A stretch of DNA of 64,000 bases from positions 1,364,001 through 1,428,000 of the forward strand of contig NHZP01000004.1 in NCBI GenBank assembly GCA_003313425.1, read 5' to 3'. Shown here one piece after another: positions 33,951 to 45,300 of this stretch (within the stretch, counting starts at the first letter, position 1; every line of letters starts with the position of its first letter). Source of the DNA: Pseudopyrenochaeta lycopersici. Taxonomy: Eukaryota > Ascomycota > Dothideomycetes > Pleosporales > Pseudopyrenochaetaceae. The position numbers and the translations under genes are program-made. The notes under the pieces are model-generated. The model searched no databases and was not told the DNA's origin. It saw only the letters and a program-made list of their open reading frames with translations.

Positions 33951-34367
33951 TTTGAGAAAAGTGTAGTTCCCCTCCAGTAATAATTCCTACAAGCAGCGCC
34001 TTTTTGTTTATCAACCATCGTCATCCATAACGTTCGGAAACTATACTCGAACCAGATTCTCGCCTCAACGCTGCAGTAGCGTGGCGCGATTGAGCATTTC
34101 AGGGTCCCCCGTTTACATTTGCCGATCCTAAGAAATTGGTGCTGAGGGCTGGTGTTTCCCCGCACCGTGGACATGTAGTGGACCGAACGAAAGCCGGGGC
34201 AAACCAATTCATGTTTCTTATCGAGGTATTGAGAGTGCACTTATTAAAGGGCTGATATTCCAACGCTTCTATTTGATAATTTAATAGTTGAGAAATTCTA
34301 GGAGCTAGAAATTGGAGAAGCTGGTCAAGAGGAACATTTCGAACAGTACATTTACTAAGAAAGCAGA
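33951..34367. promoter_or_regulatory. Divergent promoter region of the dehydrogenase and flavin-reductase-like genes
   Basis: No gene is supported. AT-rich sequence lies at 34240-34340. Confidence 0.4.
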
Positions 34368-35272
34368 ATGTTTTATCAACCTGGGGTAGAGGACCATGGC
34401 CTTCCCCATGACCCGTTCAAGGTACGTTGAGTAAGAAACTTCAATTACATCTGTTTTTCAGATCAATTGGGCATTCCATAACTCTACACCCATACTCAAC
34501 CCCCTCCCTTCGTCCACTCAGTTGTTCAGTCCTTTCCATTCCTCTTATAAACTTACCACGAACTCCCTCTAACCTCACCTAGGCCTGTGTAATTCCTCGC
34601 CCAATAGGCTGGATCTCAACCGTCTCCCCATCCGGCCTCGCCAACCTGGCTCCCTACAGCCAATTCAACAACCTGACCTTCGACCCTCCTTATGTAATGT
34701 TCAGCGCCAACCAAACACCCACATCGCAGCAAAAAGACACAGCCCGCAATGCTGAAGCTACAGGCGTTTTTTGCTGGAACCTGGCTACCTATGAACTGCG
34801 GGAAGCTGTGAATGTGACGTCAGAGCAGGTCGAGTATGGGGTCGATGAGTTTGAGCGCGCAGGCCTAGAAAAGGAGGACAGTCGAATGAGTGAAGTCGTC
34901 GTGGCAAATAAGGGGAAACTGAAAGTTCCCCTGGTGAAGAGGAGTCCGATCAAATTCGAATGCCAGCATTACACCACGCTACGCCTGCCGGGGAATCCAC
35001 CCATGGGCGCCGTGGACGTGGTGATCGGCAAGGTCGTAGGCATCCATATCGACGAGAGGGTTCTGACGGACGGCAAGATCGACATCAAGAAAACGGTGCC
35101 CATTGCGCGGTGTGGGTATTACGAGTACACGGTTGTGAGGGAGGTGTTTGAAATGCGCATTCCGGGGATGGACAAGGCGACTTTGGCGGGCTTGGAGGGG
35201 AGTGCCGCGTTGAATAAGAGGATCGATAACGAAGGGCATATAGAAGACGAAATAGAAAGTGACGACAGGTGA
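34368..35272 (+). CDS. Flavin reductase-like (FMN-binding split barrel) protein
   Basis: This is a flavoprotein of the flavin-reductase-like/split-barrel family, often annotated as flavoprotein oxygenase in fungi. Exons 34368-34421 and 34583-35272 give 247 aa. The first exon encodes MFYQPGVEDHGLPHDPFK. The second opens with the FMN-contact signature ACVIPRPIGWISTVSPSGLA and NLAPYSQFNNLTFDPPYVMF, followed by NAEATGVFCWNLATYELREA. Later come LPGNPPMGAVDVVIGKVVGI and the C-terminal IARCGYYEYTVVREVFEMRI. No targeting signal is apparent. The electron donor and substrate cannot be inferred. The 161-bp intron is long for this window. Confidence 0.9.
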
Positions 35273-35759
35273 ATGACGTGTAAGAGTAGTAGGCTGGAAG
35301 TTTGGTTGAGACTATCACAAATAGAGGTTTCTTTCTTCTAGTATGCAAAGAATTTATCAAGAAAGTTTTTACGACTTAAGAGTTGATCGGGTCTTAGGAG
35401 ACGGCTGGATTTCGTGGAAGTTGAATACTAGGTAGTGCCGAACATCTCATGATTTCGTATCCTTTCATACAGGCAAAAGACCATCTTAAGCCGGGTTTCC
35501 TATAAACACAAATCAAGCCCTATAAACAAGCCCTATATAGACCAGGATCTAGGATACTTTTTCGAGTGACTGACCCGTAGCAGTCATCGTGTTACAACAC
35601 GGCTCAAGTAGAACAGGACGTCCTGGACTGGAATCCACATCGAGAGCAGTTCGTCAAATGCACACGTCCTGGTTCGGCGAATACTGACCTCGAGTGCTGG
35701 ACGCTTTGAGGCAAGTTTATATACAGCTGTGCAAGGGTACAGCATGCACCAATGTACGG
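35273..35759. other. Convergent 3' flanks of the flavin-reductase-like and PIF1-like genes
   Basis: No gene is supported. The stretch contains a small tandem repeat (35514-35537) listed separately. Confidence 0.4.
35514..35537. repeat. Two tandem copies of CAAGCCCTATA
   Basis: CAAGCCCTATA occurs at 35514-35524 and 35527-35537 with a 13-bp period; CCTATAAACA at 35499 is a partial third unit. It lies between two convergent stop codons. Meaning unknown. Confidence 0.5.
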
Positions 35760-38704
35760 CTACACAGCGCTCACTTTTTTACTAAGATACTTTTCAAAGA
35801 ACTCCTTCACTTGTGCGTTGGCACCGCCTAGATTCCTCTGAGGAAGGCCAACGACTTTCAATCCCTTGAGCGATCGTGCTCTGCTGACTATTGGAAGATT
35901 AGGGTTTACGTTGCAAGCTGCTCAGCGTGATTTCCACTTACGCGCAACGTAGATCTGACTTGGCTCGAATGCCCTTGCGAGGTCGACAATGACGCGATCG
36001 AGCGTCATGCCCTGCGTAGAGGAGTTAGTCGATGTTGGCAATACTCGGAACATCAAGCTTACCTGCGACTTATGCACTGTAATAGCGTATCCTGCCATCA
36101 GTGGAATCTGCGTCCTCGAGAGCAGGCTGAAAGGCTCGTTGTTCCCAAGCTCATTGGCCGTACAGTCAGCGTAGATTGTTCTCTTCACGCCATTGTCAAA
36201 CTGGACAATTGGCCACGCCTGAAATCTATTGTCTTTGGCATAGATTTTTATCTGCTCTTCGAAGTACGCAGCGTGAGCACCTCTAAGTGTTTGAACAGCA
36301 GGCACACCCATATCGCTTCTGCTATCTAGTTTCCGTGGTAACTTCTTGCTGTCGTACGGCTCGAAGCCGATTATGGTACCTTGGGATCCGTTCACAAGGC
36401 CTACGTTTGTTTCCAAGTTTGCCTGTAGTACGACTCGCATGCTCTCTTTCAGCTGCACAAATATTTCGTATCTGTGTTCTTTCTGCAGAAAAGAATCAGT
36501 ATAGCATACACTGTCAAGGGTAATTTACGTACGAGTGCGTGCAGTGTACCAGTGCCATCCTCGGCTTCACGGCTATTTTTCTCCAACGACCTGTCTTCTC
36601 TGTGATGGTCTTTCCAATTGAAGTGGTCCATGCACTTATATATGCGAGGCTCAAAAGGAATTTTGGCTATTTCTTCATTGTTTACGCGATCAACATCTTC
36701 GCGTCTCGCGAATAGCTTGATAGCGTCCTCAGTTTCCGATGCGTGGTTGAGGAGTATTTGCGCATGGTTCGGCAAAATAATGCCGTCTAGCAGCGATCAG
36801 CTAAGTTCCTATGTATAGACTTTCAATAGAGTATGCACTATTGCGCTAAACGATACCACTAAGAGTGATAGGTGTGGCAAACGGTGATGTGGTCACAGGG
36901 TATTAATTACCTGTTCGAATCCGTTGCAGGATGCTAATGAACTTCTTATCATGCTGTCTATGAATCTCGGTAAGGTTGATGTGCTTGAAGTCACACTCCT
37001 GTATTGGTCAGCAATCTTTTCGCAATGCAGTGATAGCTAGATCGGGGCAGTCATACCTCCCAAGCCTTGCTACGGAAGGCCCACTTATCAATATCGTAGA
37101 AAATGTCTTCTTTGCAGTATTTATTCTCGCATTGGTACTGTTTTGGCCGCCATTTATTGTCACGTATAAGTTCCCAGCCGCAACCGATACAATACTGAAA
37201 TGGCTTCACGGGCGACAATTGACAAAACTATGATGCTTAGTTGCATAACGAATCAGTATCGCGAAAGACTTACATCTCCGGTGACGATGATTTGTACGCC
37301 ACCAAAGGGTCCACCGCCGTACTTCTCACCTCTTGACGCTTTCATGATATGGTTTAGTCGCTCGAATTGCAGGTTTTCAACCATACTGATTTCGTCAATT
37401 ACAAGAACATCCGTGCTATCAAACCGTTCGTAGACTTCTTGCCCATGGGCAGCCTGCATCAATTTGTCCAGGGGCTTCTTTAAGCTATCAGGTGTCCATC
37501 CAGCAAAACTCCATGTTGTTTGGCCATTCACGTTGAGCGCAGCAAGATTCGTTGGTGCAACGATGCGGACTCTTTGACCTTTATATGAAAGTTGCCTTAC
37601 GAAGGCTTTGAGGATAGTAGACTTCCCGCACCCAGCTGACCCTGTATAGAATACATTGTGCCCCGCAAGGATTAAATCGACAACGTTCTGCTGTTCTGGA
37701 CTAAGTATTGGTTCGGGCTCGACCGCAAATTCATCCAAAGAAGTCGCTTGCGGCACGCTTCCGGAAGCCTCAGGAAGGACAGGCTGGGCATAACGGGTAT
37801 ACGGAGGGGGCAGGTCATGCATGGCTGACATTAATGATGGCTCGAAAGCTAAAGGGAAGTTTTGTGGATTGGCTGAGTGATCTCTCGATGGTGATAGGTG
37901 CACGATATCCGAAGTTCTAAGAGACCATGTAGGCTCATGGGTGTGGGACGTAGCTGGAGGCCTCGCCAGCCTTACAGGTTGGGATGATCTGCGATCATTA
38001 GCTGCGCGGACGGTGTCTATGTGCTGCTCCAGGTACTCCCATGCTGCTCCTTTATTGCTGAAAGCCTTCTGTTTCGCGCCGGAGAAACGTATGATTTGTT
38101 TCTCTGCATCAGCCCATTCTGTGTAGATACCTGGTACGTGTCCGCCAGCTACTGCGTAGAATTTGATTTTCTTGTTGGTCTGGCTGCATGTCTGGACAAC
38201 TACTTCCGAGCGCTTGGAACCATCATGACCCAAGGAAAAACGTTCAAATTGTGTCGCGGCTGATCTCGGGAATGGTTGTGCAACTGTGGATTCTGGCTCT
38301 GGGCTCGATTCTATCTCTACCGGATTATGCTGGGTGCCATGGATTGGTTCATATACATTCGCAGCGGGTGCTGCTATTGCCCAATTTCGTCTTACACTTG
38401 TGATTCCTTGCGGCATTTCCTGTCTCACTTGTCTTTCGAACGTGACATCTTGGCTTTCAACGCGCTTCCTCTTCACTGGCCCTCTGTTTGCACCCTCATC
38501 TGAGAGCTGCGCAGCGATGGGTGGTATGTCCTCAGAATACACCAAAGCGGGATCGCCAAAGGCCGAATGTGCATTCGGTATGTCTAACGAGGAAGCGAAC
38601 CGTAGCGGTGTATACTGGACCAAGAGATTTGGAGGGGCTGTGGAAAGGGTAGCAGGTGCAGTTTGGTTCATATCAACCCTTCCTGTAGGTATGTCTTTGA
38701 TCAT
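35760..38704 (-). CDS. PIF1-like DNA helicase with N-terminal viroplasmin/RNase H1-type module
   Basis: This is a superfamily 1B helicase of the Pif1/Rrm3 type. Seven exons (38704-37274, 37227-37057, 36998-36911, 36786-36533, 36482-36063, 36011-35942, 35887-35760) give 853 aa. After a long disordered leader, residues about 180-230 (KIKFYAVAGGHVPGIYTEWA, FSGAKQKAFSNKGAAWEYLE) match the caulimovirus-VI/RNase H1 N-terminal hybrid-binding fold. Helicase motifs follow: LILAGHNVFYTGSAGCGKST (Walker A), VRIVAPTNLAALNV (Ia), VLVIDEISMV (II), IIVTGDFCQLSPV (III), LTEIHRQHDKKF (IV), then AGYAITVHKSQGMTLDRVIV (V) and QIYVALSRARSLKGLKVVGL (VI). The start is uncertain: the frame is open upstream to about 38795 without an ATG. 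Confidence 0.92.
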
Positions 38705-39143
38705 ATTAGTTGAATCTGACTCTGATTCACGCACTTGATCATAGCGGGAAGATTGGACGCACGCTCTTCGAATGGCGCTGGATAATATGCGCTGTTATGG
38801 TATCTCATGTTCTCAACCCGTCCAGACATTTATCAATTAACTAAAAATACTGCAGAACTGTATCGTATCAATATTTTCACAGCTGATATAACAACGACGC
38901 TTCGATATAGCGATATAGCTTAGCCGTGGGGGCGGGATAAGTATGAATGAGGTCGCGTAGGCGAGCCTAGCTGCCAGATCGCGCGGCACACACGAGTTCA
39001 TGCGCTAAATTGGCTCCCGGCTCCCGACTCCCGCAGGTGTGGAGAGATGGGAGCTTGGACTCTCCACTGAAACACAAGAGCGAACTGTCTGAAGCAAACT
39101 TGATTTCGTTTCGACCAAAATCTTTCCGTAAAGAACTGGGTAG
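38705..39143. other. Upstream region of the PIF1-like gene and 3' flank of the Rrn9-domain gene
   Basis: No gene is supported. AT-rich at 38820-38930. A short additional 5' exon of the helicase gene could lie here. Confidence 0.4.
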
Positions 39144-41090
39144 TCATCCGCCTAGAACCGCCGAATTCTCGATAGTCACGCCGTCAGTTGCCTCTCCGAG
39201 CTTCAACTTTTTTTTGCTCGCGGCCTTTGACCTCCCCGGGCCCAACCAGCCTGGCTTTACTGTAACTGGCTGCAAAAATCCATCTATATGAACACCCCCT
39301 ACAGTCCTTTCCTCATTATCAGAATCATTCGTTCTTGGATCATAGCCGTGAACTCGCGTACAATGTTCTACAACACGATATGGCACCGCAAAGTCTTTCT
39401 CATGACCGTAGCAATCCGTGTGAGGACAGCGAAGTGTACCGACTTGAAAGAATGGACGCTTGGATCTAGGCGGCCCTGTGATGGGGAACGCAGCTAGAGG
39501 GGGGATTGTGGTCGGCGCATAGTGTACCAACTCCGCAACAGGCTTCAATCCGAGGCCTTCATCGAGAGGCATGAATGACATGCTCTCCCCAAATAGAACA
39601 GCACAGCGCTGAGCAGTCCGAGCCAGTACTCGCTCATTCCAGCCCTTCACTGCTGCAAGAGCGAGAACCTCACTCCAATCCATAAGCCCAGCCCTTCCTG
39701 ACTTATGATGGGTAGAAGAGGCGCTGTCCTCACTTGCGGAGCTTGAGGACCTCCGCCGCTTTCGCTTCTGACTGTGGCTACCGGAAGCATCCGAACCAGA
39801 AGTGCTGTCTGAAATGACATCGCTATCCGAAGCCCCGTTTCGATCATTTTGGGGCTGTTTCCCTTTCTTCGCTACCTGACTGGCACGCGCTGACGTGGCA
39901 CGAGAAGGTCGAGTATTCAGTTTTTGGCTTGTGCCACTGATTGATCCAGCCCTAGATGTGGACCTAGGTCGAGACCTTGATTCACTTAACTCTGCACCTG
40001 AGGTGAAATCACTAAGAGATGACATGTCTCTAGATGTACCGTGTCCAAAGTGGTTAAGTCGTGTTCGACGGAGGGCTAATGCGAGGTCATCGAGATTGCT
40101 CAAGATGGAATTGATTGTGGGCTGTACAAGCCTCTGTGCTCTCGCATCATCAGCTGTGATGGTTGGCCTGAGAAATATGTCCATCTGAGCCTTCCTGCCG
40201 CGTTTCTCGCCCGTTATATGGCCGAGATCGTCTTCACTATTATTCTGAGTTTCTTTGCTATCATCATTGTCTTTCATCTCGACATCAGGTTGGGGAGCAG
40301 TGCGGTGTGCTCTGATGGACAGGGCTCTCGTAGTTCGTCGCCTACTCTGTGATATTGTTGTCTGCTCTATGCTGCGGTTGGCTTCGTCATCAGCTTGGTG
40401 CTCTGCCTCTCTCGAGTCCCAGCTCTCTTTCGCAAGTCGCAGAAACATGGCAAGCAGTTCTTCCCTAAGGACTTCGCCCGCATCATCTGTTGTCGCGCCC
40501 CCAATCATCCATTGATCGGGTTTCCCACTCACGAGTCCTCTTTCAGGTCGGCCATCGAAGCTGGGAAGCTGCACAAGAGGCAAAGGCCATGCTGTCCAAT
40601 CCTTAGAGGGTACTAGCTCCGTCTGTACCAGTCCTGAATCCTCTGTGTACTGCCGCTCACTTCTCGACTTCAGCCAAGTATTTTTGTTCTGCCAATTCTT
40701 CACTCCCGCAATGTCTTCCGCAGGTCGTCGTGCTCGGCGCTTGAGAGCGTGGGCATTGTATAAGTGGGCAGCGAGGTCTGAGTTTTGAATCTGATCAAGC
40801 GAGGCTACGATTTGGCGGTCCGCTGATGTGTAGCCCTTCCACGTCTGAGGCTTTCCGGTGAAACGATTCGGGCGTGATAGCGGCCTCCCGCCTGGCTTTG
40901 CCTCGTTTCCCGTAGACAGGTCGTCATCTGCATCTGGATCAAATGATCCGTCGGAGTCCTGTGCAGGTCGGGAGTTTTGCACGCTCGCCGGCTCGATTAT
41001 GGATGGCGACGGAGGCGCGAGGGGATACGGTGAACTGTCGGATGCGGATGGAGATTGAGTCGCCGGGGCGCTACCACCAAACAACGACAT
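39144..41090 (-). CDS. Rrn9-domain RNA polymerase I transcription factor-like protein with C2H2-like finger
   Basis: This is a single exon of 648 aa. Residues about 75-120 (NRFTGKPQTWKGYTSADRQI, VASLDQIQNSDLAAHLYNAH, ALKRRARR) match my memory of the Rrn9 domain, found in a subunit of the Pol I upstream activation factor. A second ordered block is WTAWPLPLVQLPSFDGRPER. A long Ser/Arg-rich disordered middle follows. The C-terminal quarter is ordered: DWSEVLALAAVKGWNERVLA, RTAQRCAVLFGESMSFMPLD, and a C2H2-type motif LRCPHTDCYGHEKDFAVPYR...HCTRVHG. The length exceeds yeast Rrn9 (about 365 aa) because of the middle and C-terminal parts. Nuclear or nucleolar action is inferred from the family only. 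Confidence 0.8.
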   Translation of the reverse strand: MSLFGGSAPATQSPSASDSSPYPLAPPSPSIIEPASVQNSRPAQDSDGSFDPDADDDLSTGNEAKPGGRPLSRPNRFTGKPQTWKGYTSADRQIVASLDQIQNSDLAAHLYNAHALKRRARRPAEDIAGVKNWQNKNTWLKSRSERQYTEDSGLVQTELVPSKDWTAWPLPLVQLPSFDGRPERGLVSGKPDQWMIGGATTDDAGEVLREELLAMFLRLAKESWDSREAEHQADDEANRSIEQTTISQSRRRTTRALSIRAHRTAPQPDVEMKDNDDSKETQNNSEDDLGHITGEKRGRKAQMDIFLRPTITADDARAQRLVQPTINSILSNLDDLALALRRTRLNHFGHGTSRDMSSLSDFTSGAELSESRSRPRSTSRAGSISGTSQKLNTRPSRATSARASQVAKKGKQPQNDRNGASDSDVISDSTSGSDASGSHSQKRKRRRSSSSASEDSASSTHHKSGRAGLMDWSEVLALAAVKGWNERVLARTAQRCAVLFGESMSFMPLDEGLGLKPVAELVHYAPTTIPPLAAFPITGPPRSKRPFFQVGTLRCPHTDCYGHEKDFAVPYRVVEHCTRVHGYDPRTNDSDNEERTVGGVHIDGFLQPVTVKPGWLGPGRSKAASKKKLKLGEATDGVTIENSAVLGG

Positions 41091-41887
41091 CTTGGTTACT
41101 GTAGATGTCGAACATGAGTGGCAGTTGGCTCGAAGTTGTTGTAGGGGCTCTGTGGTCCATTGCTAGGTGGAGGTACAAAGGCGCGGTGAAAGTTTGGTGG
41201 GGCTCGAAAGACCAACGCGAAGGCACGTGTTCCCGTATTGACTTTGCATACCACTAAGATCTCAGACATAGAATATATGCTTCTACCTCGCTTTCTGGTA
41301 CATTGGCATAGAACTCCTTTCAACATTGCTCATGTGGTTGCTGGCTACCTGTCAGGCCGATTCGCTGGCCCCAAAACCTGGATGCTTCTAATTACATACC
41401 CAATTGCTTAAGAACGCCGACCTAATCGCACGAATAAGTTAATGCTTCCATATGAGTGCTTTGAACTTATAGCCTGAATACCTGTGATTAGTAGCTATTG
41501 TGGTGCTTTGTACCCCCTGCTTATAAACATCACCCATAGATCTTCTCAGACTATTTTTCACACAACTTTTACCGCATGGCATATGCATTTAACACCACTA
41601 CGTCGACAGAGCCTGGAAACGATTTAATTAGCACATACTACAGTGTTATGGTGGGAACCCACCAACGTCTCCAACATATGACGATTACAAACTTAGGTTT
41701 GCTCTATGGTTTCCATGCGTCATTGTGAAAAGTACGTGGACTCTGAACCATGGTAACAGTAGACCCGAGTCGGTAAGTTGACTATCTAATATCCCTAGAT
41801 TGCTCTGATTATATATTTCTAGCCATCACATGCTCTATTCTCACTTGAGTATTCTTCACATATAACGATTCATATATCTTGATAGCC
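41091..41887. promoter_or_regulatory. Divergent promoter region of the Rrn9-domain and metallophosphoesterase genes
   Basis: About 0.8 kb, AT-rich between 41400 and 41880, with no supported gene. Confidence 0.4.
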
Positions 41888-42892
41888 ATGGCTAGCTTAA
41901 CTTTGAAGCGATCTCGCTCTCCCGTTCCAGGTTCATCCTCTTCTTCAAAGAGATTTCGGACAGAACAATCGCCCTCGTCATCCGAGTCTGTCCGATTCCT
42001 CATAATTTCCGACACACATGGTGCTGAGCTACCTTCAAAGCTCCCACAATCCGACGTGCTACTTCATTGTGGAGATATTACCGAGGATGGCTCTCCGGAG
42101 AGCATTTCCAGAGCGCTCGAAGCCCTGAGCAATATCAAAGCAGAGCTGAAGCTCGTCATAGCTGGGAATCACGAGATCTCTTTGGACGAAGAATACTACG
42201 TATTGGAAGGCGGATCTGCAGCCAACGTAGGAGCAGCAAAGGATCTAGTGTCCACGGACCCAAGCTCAAAGGCGAGTAAGAGTGGCGTCACATTCCTCTC
42301 CGAAGGCACTCGTACTTTCACGCTCTCCTCAGGTGCGACCTTCAGCATTTACGTCTCGCCATACACACCCAAGTACGGAGCTTCAGGGTTCCAATACCCT
42401 ACAAGCGAGGATCGATTTAATCCTTCGAGCATCACGCCTCTATGGGCCCAGAACGTCGGCACTGAGAACTCGATAATACCCAACAATATCGACATAGTCA
42501 TGACCCATGGTCCGCCCAAATATATATTAGACTCGACATCTGATGGACGGAGAGCAGGCTGCGAGCATTTACGAAGAGCTATCGGAAGGGCAAGACCTAC
42601 TTTACACTGTTTTGGCCATGTACACGAGGGTTATGGTGCGCAGAGACTCGAATATAAAGAGACTGGCGATTCAGCCGAAGGAGATTTCGATTCAATTCTC
42701 CCGTTAGCAAAAGAATGGGTAGGAAAGAATCAAGCGAAGATGAAGGGGTTTGCAAGCCTTCCCCCTGGGTCTCTGGAAGAGTTTCGCAAAGGAAAACAGA
42801 CCCTCTGTGTCAATGCTGCGATGGAGGGTGAGGATGGCCTTCTAGAAAATGCACCGTGGATTGTCGATCTGGATTTGAATGAAGCCAAATAG
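41888..42892 (+). CDS. Calcineurin-like metallophosphoesterase
   Basis: This is a dinuclear-metal phosphoesterase of the calcineurin-like superfamily, closest in style to the MPPED/UPF0046 branch common in fungi. It is a single exon of 334 aa starting MASLTLKRSRSPVPG after the first in-frame ATG. Metal-ligand motifs in order are ISDTHG (D-x-H), LLHCGDI (GD), VIAGNHEISLD (GNHE), VMTHGPPKYILD (His) and CFGHVHEGYGAQ (GHxH). The Ser/Arg-rich first 35 residues are probably disordered. No signal peptide is seen, so it is likely cytosolic or nuclear. A natural substrate is not established for fungal members. Confidence 0.93.
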   Translation: MASLTLKRSRSPVPGSSSSSKRFRTEQSPSSSESVRFLIISDTHGAELPSKLPQSDVLLHCGDITEDGSPESISRALEALSNIKAELKLVIAGNHEISLDEEYYVLEGGSAANVGAAKDLVSTDPSSKASKSGVTFLSEGTRTFTLSSGATFSIYVSPYTPKYGASGFQYPTSEDRFNPSSITPLWAQNVGTENSIIPNNIDIVMTHGPPKYILDSTSDGRRAGCEHLRRAIGRARPTLHCFGHVHEGYGAQRLEYKETGDSAEGDFDSILPLAKEWVGKNQAKMKGFASLPPGSLEEFRKGKQTLCVNAAMEGEDGLLENAPWIVDLDLNEAK

Positions 42893-43415
42893 AGCGATGA
42901 CTGCCAAGCCTTGTGTTGACGTTTAACAACTGTGATTTCTCATCAACCGGTGAAGATCCCCATCACTTCTGGCGGTCCCTTCCTGTAGTGCTCATCTTGA
43001 ATAGCTTTGATAGCCTTGCTCGCTCAGACCGAGTTCCTGTGTCATGGACGATGCTCAGCTCTATGCACTCAAATTTGGGCTTTTTTACACATGAGCGGCG
43101 CAATCACATCCAAGTCTTATAACCATAACGAACTGTAATAAAATTATTTTCATGCTAGTCCGTCGGATTGCGCGGGCCCCGAGGATATCATTCGCTCGCG
43201 GTCGGCAGCAATTGCTTCCGATCGGGCTTCGCGACAACAAGACCGTGCATATGCGCAGGACCTGATTGGTGCATCGGATGTACCTCTATGGTTACGTGCG
43301 AAAGCTGAAGGGGAAAGAGATTAGCTGAAGGATTCATATATTCTCCGATAGCCTGGCATTCGAGGCACTGATCCCCAATTGTGTGGAAACATAGTACGTC
43401 TAACAAAAGTCCACC
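42893..43415. other. Intergenic region, no supported gene
   Basis: 3' flank of the metallophosphoesterase and promoter of the next small gene. Nothing recognised. Confidence 0.4.
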
Positions 43416-43913
43416 ATGGCAGCCTCTTCCTCGCTCGTTCTCTATCGCCCTGGCCCATCAACGTCCCTCACGACGACATCTTCCTCTTCAACGTCCTTGA
43501 TCTCCTCGCGTTTCTTCACGCAACAAACAGGCACGGCTATCGCAACAGAACTCCTCTACCGCATCTTGATAGACATCATCAACCGTTTTCTCGGCTCATT
43601 CCAGCGCCTTGCCTCAAAAGGCATTGAAGAATGCTCTTCTTTTATTGAGCGGAAGATGCAAGAGCGTCGCGACAGGCTAGCAGTTGCCAAAGACCGTGCG
43701 GCGGAAGGGTTGAAGATTGTTGAGGAAGTGGGCAAGCTAGCTGAAGAAAGAGGGTTCATCACATGTCCCATGACTGGGCAGAGTCTGGACTCGAGGACGA
43801 ATGGGGCCGGTGGTCCTCCTGGACCGCCAATGTGGGTTAGAGGTGTTTTGGAGGGCATCGATGAAGGCAGGATGCACGATAGGGACTTTTGGATCCAGAC
43901 TCATGAGGGTTGA
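43416..43913 (+). CDS. Unknown small protein, 165 aa, helical centre
   Basis: No family is recognised. The start MAASSSLVLYRPGPSTS is followed by a Ser/Thr-rich leader (to about residue 35). A hydrophobic amphipathic stretch (TELLYRILIDIINRFLGSFQ, about 44-63) comes next, then a charged coiled-coil-like segment (IERKMQERRDRLAVAKDRAA EGLKI). An ordered C-terminal part reads GFITCPMTGQSLDSRTNGAG, GPPGPPMWVRGVLEGIDEGR and ends FWIQTHEG. The start context CACCATGGCA is strong. The regular helix and Gly/Pro hinge suggest a real protein. Confidence 0.65.
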   Translation: MAASSSLVLYRPGPSTSLTTTSSSSTSLISSRFFTQQTGTAIATELLYRILIDIINRFLGSFQRLASKGIEECSSFIERKMQERRDRLAVAKDRAAEGLKIVEEVGKLAEERGFITCPMTGQSLDSRTNGAGGPPGPPMWVRGVLEGIDEGRMHDRDFWIQTHEG

Positions 43914-45300
43914 CGAGGGGCACCTAGGACCTGAAAAACATCGCGACAGCTGAAAAGTAGGAAACAAGTGACATGTTTCAGTACGACCAAACTTCGGTAT
44001 GAAGCGGAGCATCAGAGAGATCAGTACACCAGACTCACGACGAGCTTGATTCTCGAAGCCCTGTTGCAAAAGCGATATATATACGAAGCAACTCCGGTGG
44101 CGCTCTCCACACAGCCAGAATCGATAAGCAAGGCTGATAAATGCGGTAATCCTGCTATGGAACCGCCTCGCAAGAGGAGCCATGGCGCAGCTGTCACACA
44201 ACAGCAAGCCTACCGTGGCACTCCTGTTCGGTAAAGTGTTTTACCATACTTCGCTTCCGGATATCTTCAAAGATCACTTCATCAAGTAGTTGTAAATGGC
44301 CAAACTTCATCATTTCGTCTTACCGACGACGTCAATAACAACATGATACGTCCCCGTTTCATGTTTGCTCTGTCGATATGATAACTCTGGTTTCAAGTCG
44401 GAAGTACCTAGCAGAAATGCCATGGCCATAGAACGGTCCTCCGGTGTCCTATGTAATACAGTTGTAGACCACACGCAAGACCTGCTATGCTTATTGAATC
44501 TATGGACTCTTCTCATACAGTCATAACCCATGTGACCGTAAATTTTCATTCTTATTGTCTTGAAGGCCAAGGAAAGCCTACCCAACAAGTAGCTAATCTA
44601 TGCAAGCTCACCCTGCCGGCGGCTTGCCAGTTGAATATAGATTTGTCGCACAATCAATCATGATCTTCCGAATATTAAGTCAGATAAAGTAGCATTCATG
44701 ATCCATACATATAATTGTCTTTGTTGATAATCTGAAGAACATGAGTGGGACATAATTTGCAGCCCACATCACCAACGATGTTAATTAGATCACTTGGTTC
44801 AAAGAGTCCCTCAAAGTAGATATGATCTAGATTCTTTTGACACATATAGAACACTTCCTGGTATAAGTGTTATTGATCTGCAGCCTTTCGTGGTACGGTG
44901 CGTGTAATTATCTTGCGAGGCCGTTGACCCTGGGCATATCAACCTTCCCGCACTCGAGATCCATCTGCTCGCATCTTCTATGTCCCTCAATAGTATTCAA
45001 TTTTACGGCTATCACTTGGTGAGGCCGCTCGGGCCATTGTCCTTTCGCGTAAACCTGCTCGCTCTCACTGCTGCCTTCATCTCGACAACCATCGTGACCC
45101 TCCACGTCAGCATTTTCCTCTCACACCTTCACCTTCACCTCGACTAGACCTTCCTGCCGCTGGGAAGAAGCTCGTACCGAAGTTTAGCAGCTACGCGAGC
45201 GCCCGGACCAGTAGTTCACATATATAAAAACCACCTTCCGCCCTCTCCAGGACACTCTTACTCCATCTCCATTCCAACTCACAGTCTAAGCTCACAAAAC

